Source of the DNA: Lithospermum erythrorhizon | Lineage: Eukaryota; Streptophyta; Magnoliopsida; Boraginales; Boraginaceae | DNA length: 64,000 nucleotides | Assembly (NCBI GenBank): GCA_019722365.1 | Contig: JADFUC010001351.1 | Span: 682,001 to 746,000, forward strand | Reading direction: 5' to 3' | Shown here: piece after piece, positions 61,376 to 64,000 of the stretch | Numbering within the stretch: the stretch's first letter is position 1 | Layout of the letters: each line of letters begins with the position of its first letter | Program-made: the position numbers and the translations under genes | Notes under the pieces: model-generated | What the model was told of the DNA's origin: nothing | The model's input: only the letters and a program-made list of their open reading frames with translations | Databases searched by the model: none

Positions 61376-62774
61376 TCATTTCCTCGTATTGAATAAATTT
61401 ATTGTTTGAATATTAAACACAAAAGTAAGTAATATTGGATCAAAGTCAACCACATCCATAACTGATGGCAATGCAAATTGAGATTCAGGAAATTGATTGA
61501 AATCCATATTGGCACAATCCCCAGAAATCACATCTGACCAAAATTCATCACCAATTACAAAGTCCTCCATTGAGTCTGTATTGGAAGTAGTACAACCACT
61601 GGTAGTAACAGTAGTCACTGAAGAGTTTTCACTTTTAGATTCTTGAATTGGAGAATTATTTTCATTTTTTGTGTTAGGAAAATCACCCCCTTCTTGTAAC
61701 ACAGTAGATTGCAAGGGGGCTGTAGTAATTTTCTTGGCCTCAATATTTTTTTTGGAATTTTTCCTAATGCGTTTTTTCTTTTCTGGTAGGGCATTGGTTT
61801 TGTCCACAAGTTTCTTTTTCAAGTGGGTGTTCCACACATTCTTGATTTCGTTGTCTGTACGACCTGGTAATTTTGAGGCAATTATTGACCATCTGAAACA
61901 AAAATGCAAGCATAGTTATAACAATAAGTAAATTTCAAGAATGTGTATAACTCAGGACAAAATTATTGATTACAATGAGCACATGAATAGTAAAAAAGAC
62001 CAATGCTGTGTATGACTCGATTAAATGTATGAGATTCCAAGATTATTTATCATGCATCACATCATGATATTCCGTAATACACGATACATTGCATATAATT
62101 AATTAAAGCATGATACATGATAAAACACACATAATGACGGATAATCCGTTAAAACACAACTCCTTGGTTGGCTTCATTTAATTAGTGCAAGACTTTCATC
62201 ATATTTATTTCTTTCAATTCAAAATAATTGGCTTTCAGATAAATTTTTTATTGAATAAAAAAATTAATATTATGAAAGTATTTTAAAATAATTTAAAAAA
62301 AATTAAACATCAATTGTTTTGTTTTGGATTGGAGGAAGTATTAAAAATCCATGATGAATCGAAGATGAAATGGAATCTTGAATTGGCCAAGATTAAGGAA
62401 TTGAGGACTCACTTGTTTCCTAGTTCTTTGTGTAAAGCTATGATATTGTCTTCCTCTTCCTTGCTGAAATTCCCTCTTTTGATATCTGGTCTCAAGTAAT
62501 TTGCCCATCTCAACCTGCAACTCTTCCCACACCTCAAAAGACCTATTTAAATTCCAATGACATACAAAAAATGAGTTTTCTAGCTAGAAATCAAGTTAAA
62601 CCAATAAGTAAATTTCAAGAATCTTTAATAAAGATTATTACCTGCTTTCTTTGGAAGGGCTCTCCAATTTCCATGTCCATTTTCTTTAATGAAATTGATG
62701 AGGATGGTGTCTTCTTCTTTGGTCCAAGGACCTCTATTCAATCCAACTTTCTCACAACATGGAGCTCTGCCCAT
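61376..62774 (-). CDS. R2R3-MYB transcription factor, 259 aa, three exons
   Basis: Minus-strand exons 62774-62642, 62542-62413 and 61892-61376, with the classical R2R3-MYB intron positions: phase 1 after PKKA(G) and phase 2 in LGN(K). R2 begins [20 protein letters not shown] and has regularly spaced tryptophans. R3 contains [20 protein letters not shown] then [20 protein letters not shown], and [20 protein letters not shown] followed by NTHLKKKL. The C-terminal region is Lys-rich, then Ser/Thr-rich, and carries [16 protein letters not shown], similar to the IDxSFW-type motif of subgroup 2 MYBs (MYB13/14/15), which act in stress and phenolic metabolism. That subgroup is inference. The last residues ([20 protein letters not shown]) look non-conserved and may reflect a changed 3' end. 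Confidence 0.92.
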
Positions 62775-62895
62775 TTTTCAGAATGCACAGAGGATTCTGT
62801 ATTTGTTGATGTTTCAATTCTTTGGTACACTCAAGTATATAGAGAAATGTCACTTCTAAGGCTTGGTATTTGTCACCCTCATTCACGTGAAAACA

Positions 62896-62903
62896 ATATA
62901 TAA
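62896..62903 (-). promoter_or_regulatory. TATA box of the MYB gene
   Basis: TTATATAT on the minus strand about 122 bp upstream of the ATG at 62774. A G-box CACGTG lies at 62884-62889 and a second at 63231-63236 farther upstream, with a W-box-like GGTCAA near 63296. Confidence 0.4.
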
Positions 62904-62904
62904 G

Positions 62905-63686
62905 GTCCTACTTGGACCGTTTTTATTAAATAAATTACTCGGTAATATTTTATATGATCAAGAAAAATTGGAGATGATTTATAGCATGTATTTCACACCT
63001 GGGTTGTAATACACACACCTAAATAATGCATAGTTGGGATGAAATGATTATTTTGACTTTTTTATATTTATAAAATTATTATTTCACTAAAAAAATAATA
63101 TTTAAATGTGTGTATAGTATCGCCCATTTCACACATGGTCTACTTGTATATTATTTTACTATAGGGCAAATTAAATAGTGGATTCCAGCTATTTGACGGT
63201 ATTGATGGATCCGGAATGGTTATTGAATGTCACGTGGGTGTCTCGTTTACATTCTAGTACAAGATAGAACAGACTCCATTGAATGTTGACATTTGGTCAA
63301 CTAATATAAATGACACAATAATTGGTATTTCTAGTCAATATTTAAATGTAAATAATCATGGTAATCATTTTCTACCACTAATAATAGTATAAGGCAACTA
63401 TCGTATAAATTAAATCAAGCCTGTATTGGTTCTAATAATAATAATAATAATAATGAAATCTAGAGACCGAGTTAATAGAATTAATAAAATTACATCCTAA
63501 AATCAAATTAATGTTATAAAAGCTGTTAATAATCATATAAACACTATCGTATAATTGGGTATATCTAACATGAGATGAATCCATCATCCAATATAGTTAG
63601 GTGGAACCACATTGCAAGGTATTAATATAATTTATTGTTTCAAAACTAGATTTGTTCATATATTAATTCATATCAAATATGAAATA
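62905..63686. other. MYB upstream region
   Basis: Promoter-side DNA with a G-box (63231-63236) and a TAA/AAT trinucleotide run at about 63438-63455. No gene. Confidence 0.5.
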
Positions 63687-63921
63687 TTTCTTTCGTTTTT
63701 TAGTTGTCGTTTTAATAATATTTTTTATAGTTATCGTTTTAATATAATAAATAGTATTTTTACATTTTCAATATATTTTTGACTACTTTTTCTCTTGAAA
63801 TAAACAACCAACCAATGATATTGTTTCAATTGATTGTCATTCTATATTTTCAATACAAATTTTTTTTTTCTTTAATCTATGTGCAAAGCGCTAAAACGAC
63901 AACTAAAAAAAACGAAGGAAG
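63687..63921. mobile_element. Stowaway-like MITE with TA target duplication
   Basis: Left end TTTCTTTCGTTTTTTAGTTG then TCGTTTTA. The right end on the other strand reads CTTCCTTCGTTTTTTTTAGT then TGTCGTTTTA. The inverted repeats pair over about 30 bases. TA dinucleotides flank both sides (63685-63686 and 63922-63923). About 235 bp, AT-rich, no coding capacity, as expected for Tc1/Mariner-derived MITEs. Confidence 0.8.
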
Positions 63922-64000
63922 TATATCTATGTCATGTCCATCATATAAAAAAGGCTTAAATGTTTAATTAGAAAGATAATCATGTGTCGTGATGCAAACT

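Noticed and set aside
62571..62903. 110-codon plus-strand ORF
   Set aside because: Antisense to MYB exon 1 and its leader.
1..64000. CRISPR arrays, rRNA, tRNA or plastid/mitochondrial insertions
   Set aside because: No regularly spaced direct repeats of that kind, no rRNA-like blocks and no cloverleaf with a proper T-arm were seen by eye; a tRNAscan or organelle BLAST would settle it.

Overview
The window is nuclear DNA of a flowering plant, very probably a eudicot. It is AT-rich, its genes are split by GT-AG introns, and every recognisable protein belongs to a plant family: a VPS13 lipid-transfer protein, a plant phosphopantetheinyl transferase, a class VII receptor-like cytoplasmic kinase, a plant-type CK2 beta subunit, a CBL calcium sensor and an R2R3-MYB factor. 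Between the genes lie long stretches of decayed transposons. There are no operons, CRISPR arrays or recognisable tRNA/rRNA genes. The species cannot be fixed from the sequence.

Layout. 1-7969 (+): last 14 coding exons of a VPS13 gene, about 976 residues, entering from the left edge. 10921-11392 (-): a two-exon gene for a 56-residue single-pass membrane protein, with a MITE filling most of its intron. 14226-15104 (+): a 4'-phosphopantetheinyl transferase. About 15.7-19.5 kb: a decayed PIF/Harbinger transposon with remnants of both its Myb/NAM-like protein and its transposase. 19665-22389 (-): a four-exon RLCK-VII kinase of 407 residues. 22.4-29.5 kb: AT-rich intergenic DNA with MITE and LTR-like fragments. 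29614-32956 (-): a five-exon CK2 beta gene whose zinc-finger exon carries several small indels, with its 5' leader/promoter duplicated about 1.2 kb upstream. 37754-38449 (+): an unrecognised protein with four DLNKxP repeats behind a good TATA box. 40.5-43.7 kb (-): a decayed CBL1-type gene whose first exon is intact; upstream of it, in the presumed leader intron, is a five-copy tandem repeat carrying copies of a splice donor. 45.3-59.7 kb: nested repeats, including a minus-strand Copia fragment (PBS and gag) and a plus-strand Copia remnant (PBS, protease and pre-integrase). 61376-62774 (-): a three-exon R2R3-MYB of 259 residues. 63687-63921: a Stowaway-like MITE.

The genes are independent units and I see no shared pathway. 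Kinase, CK2 beta and CBL are all signalling proteins, but adjacency means little in a plant genome. The observation most worth following is the four-repeat DLNKxP protein: DLNxxP is one of the two classical EAR repression motif forms, so this could be a small multivalent TOPLESS-binding protein. That is inference. Also of interest are the clustered lesions in CK2 beta, the duplicated donor in the CBL leader intron and the conserved-looking 56-residue membrane protein.
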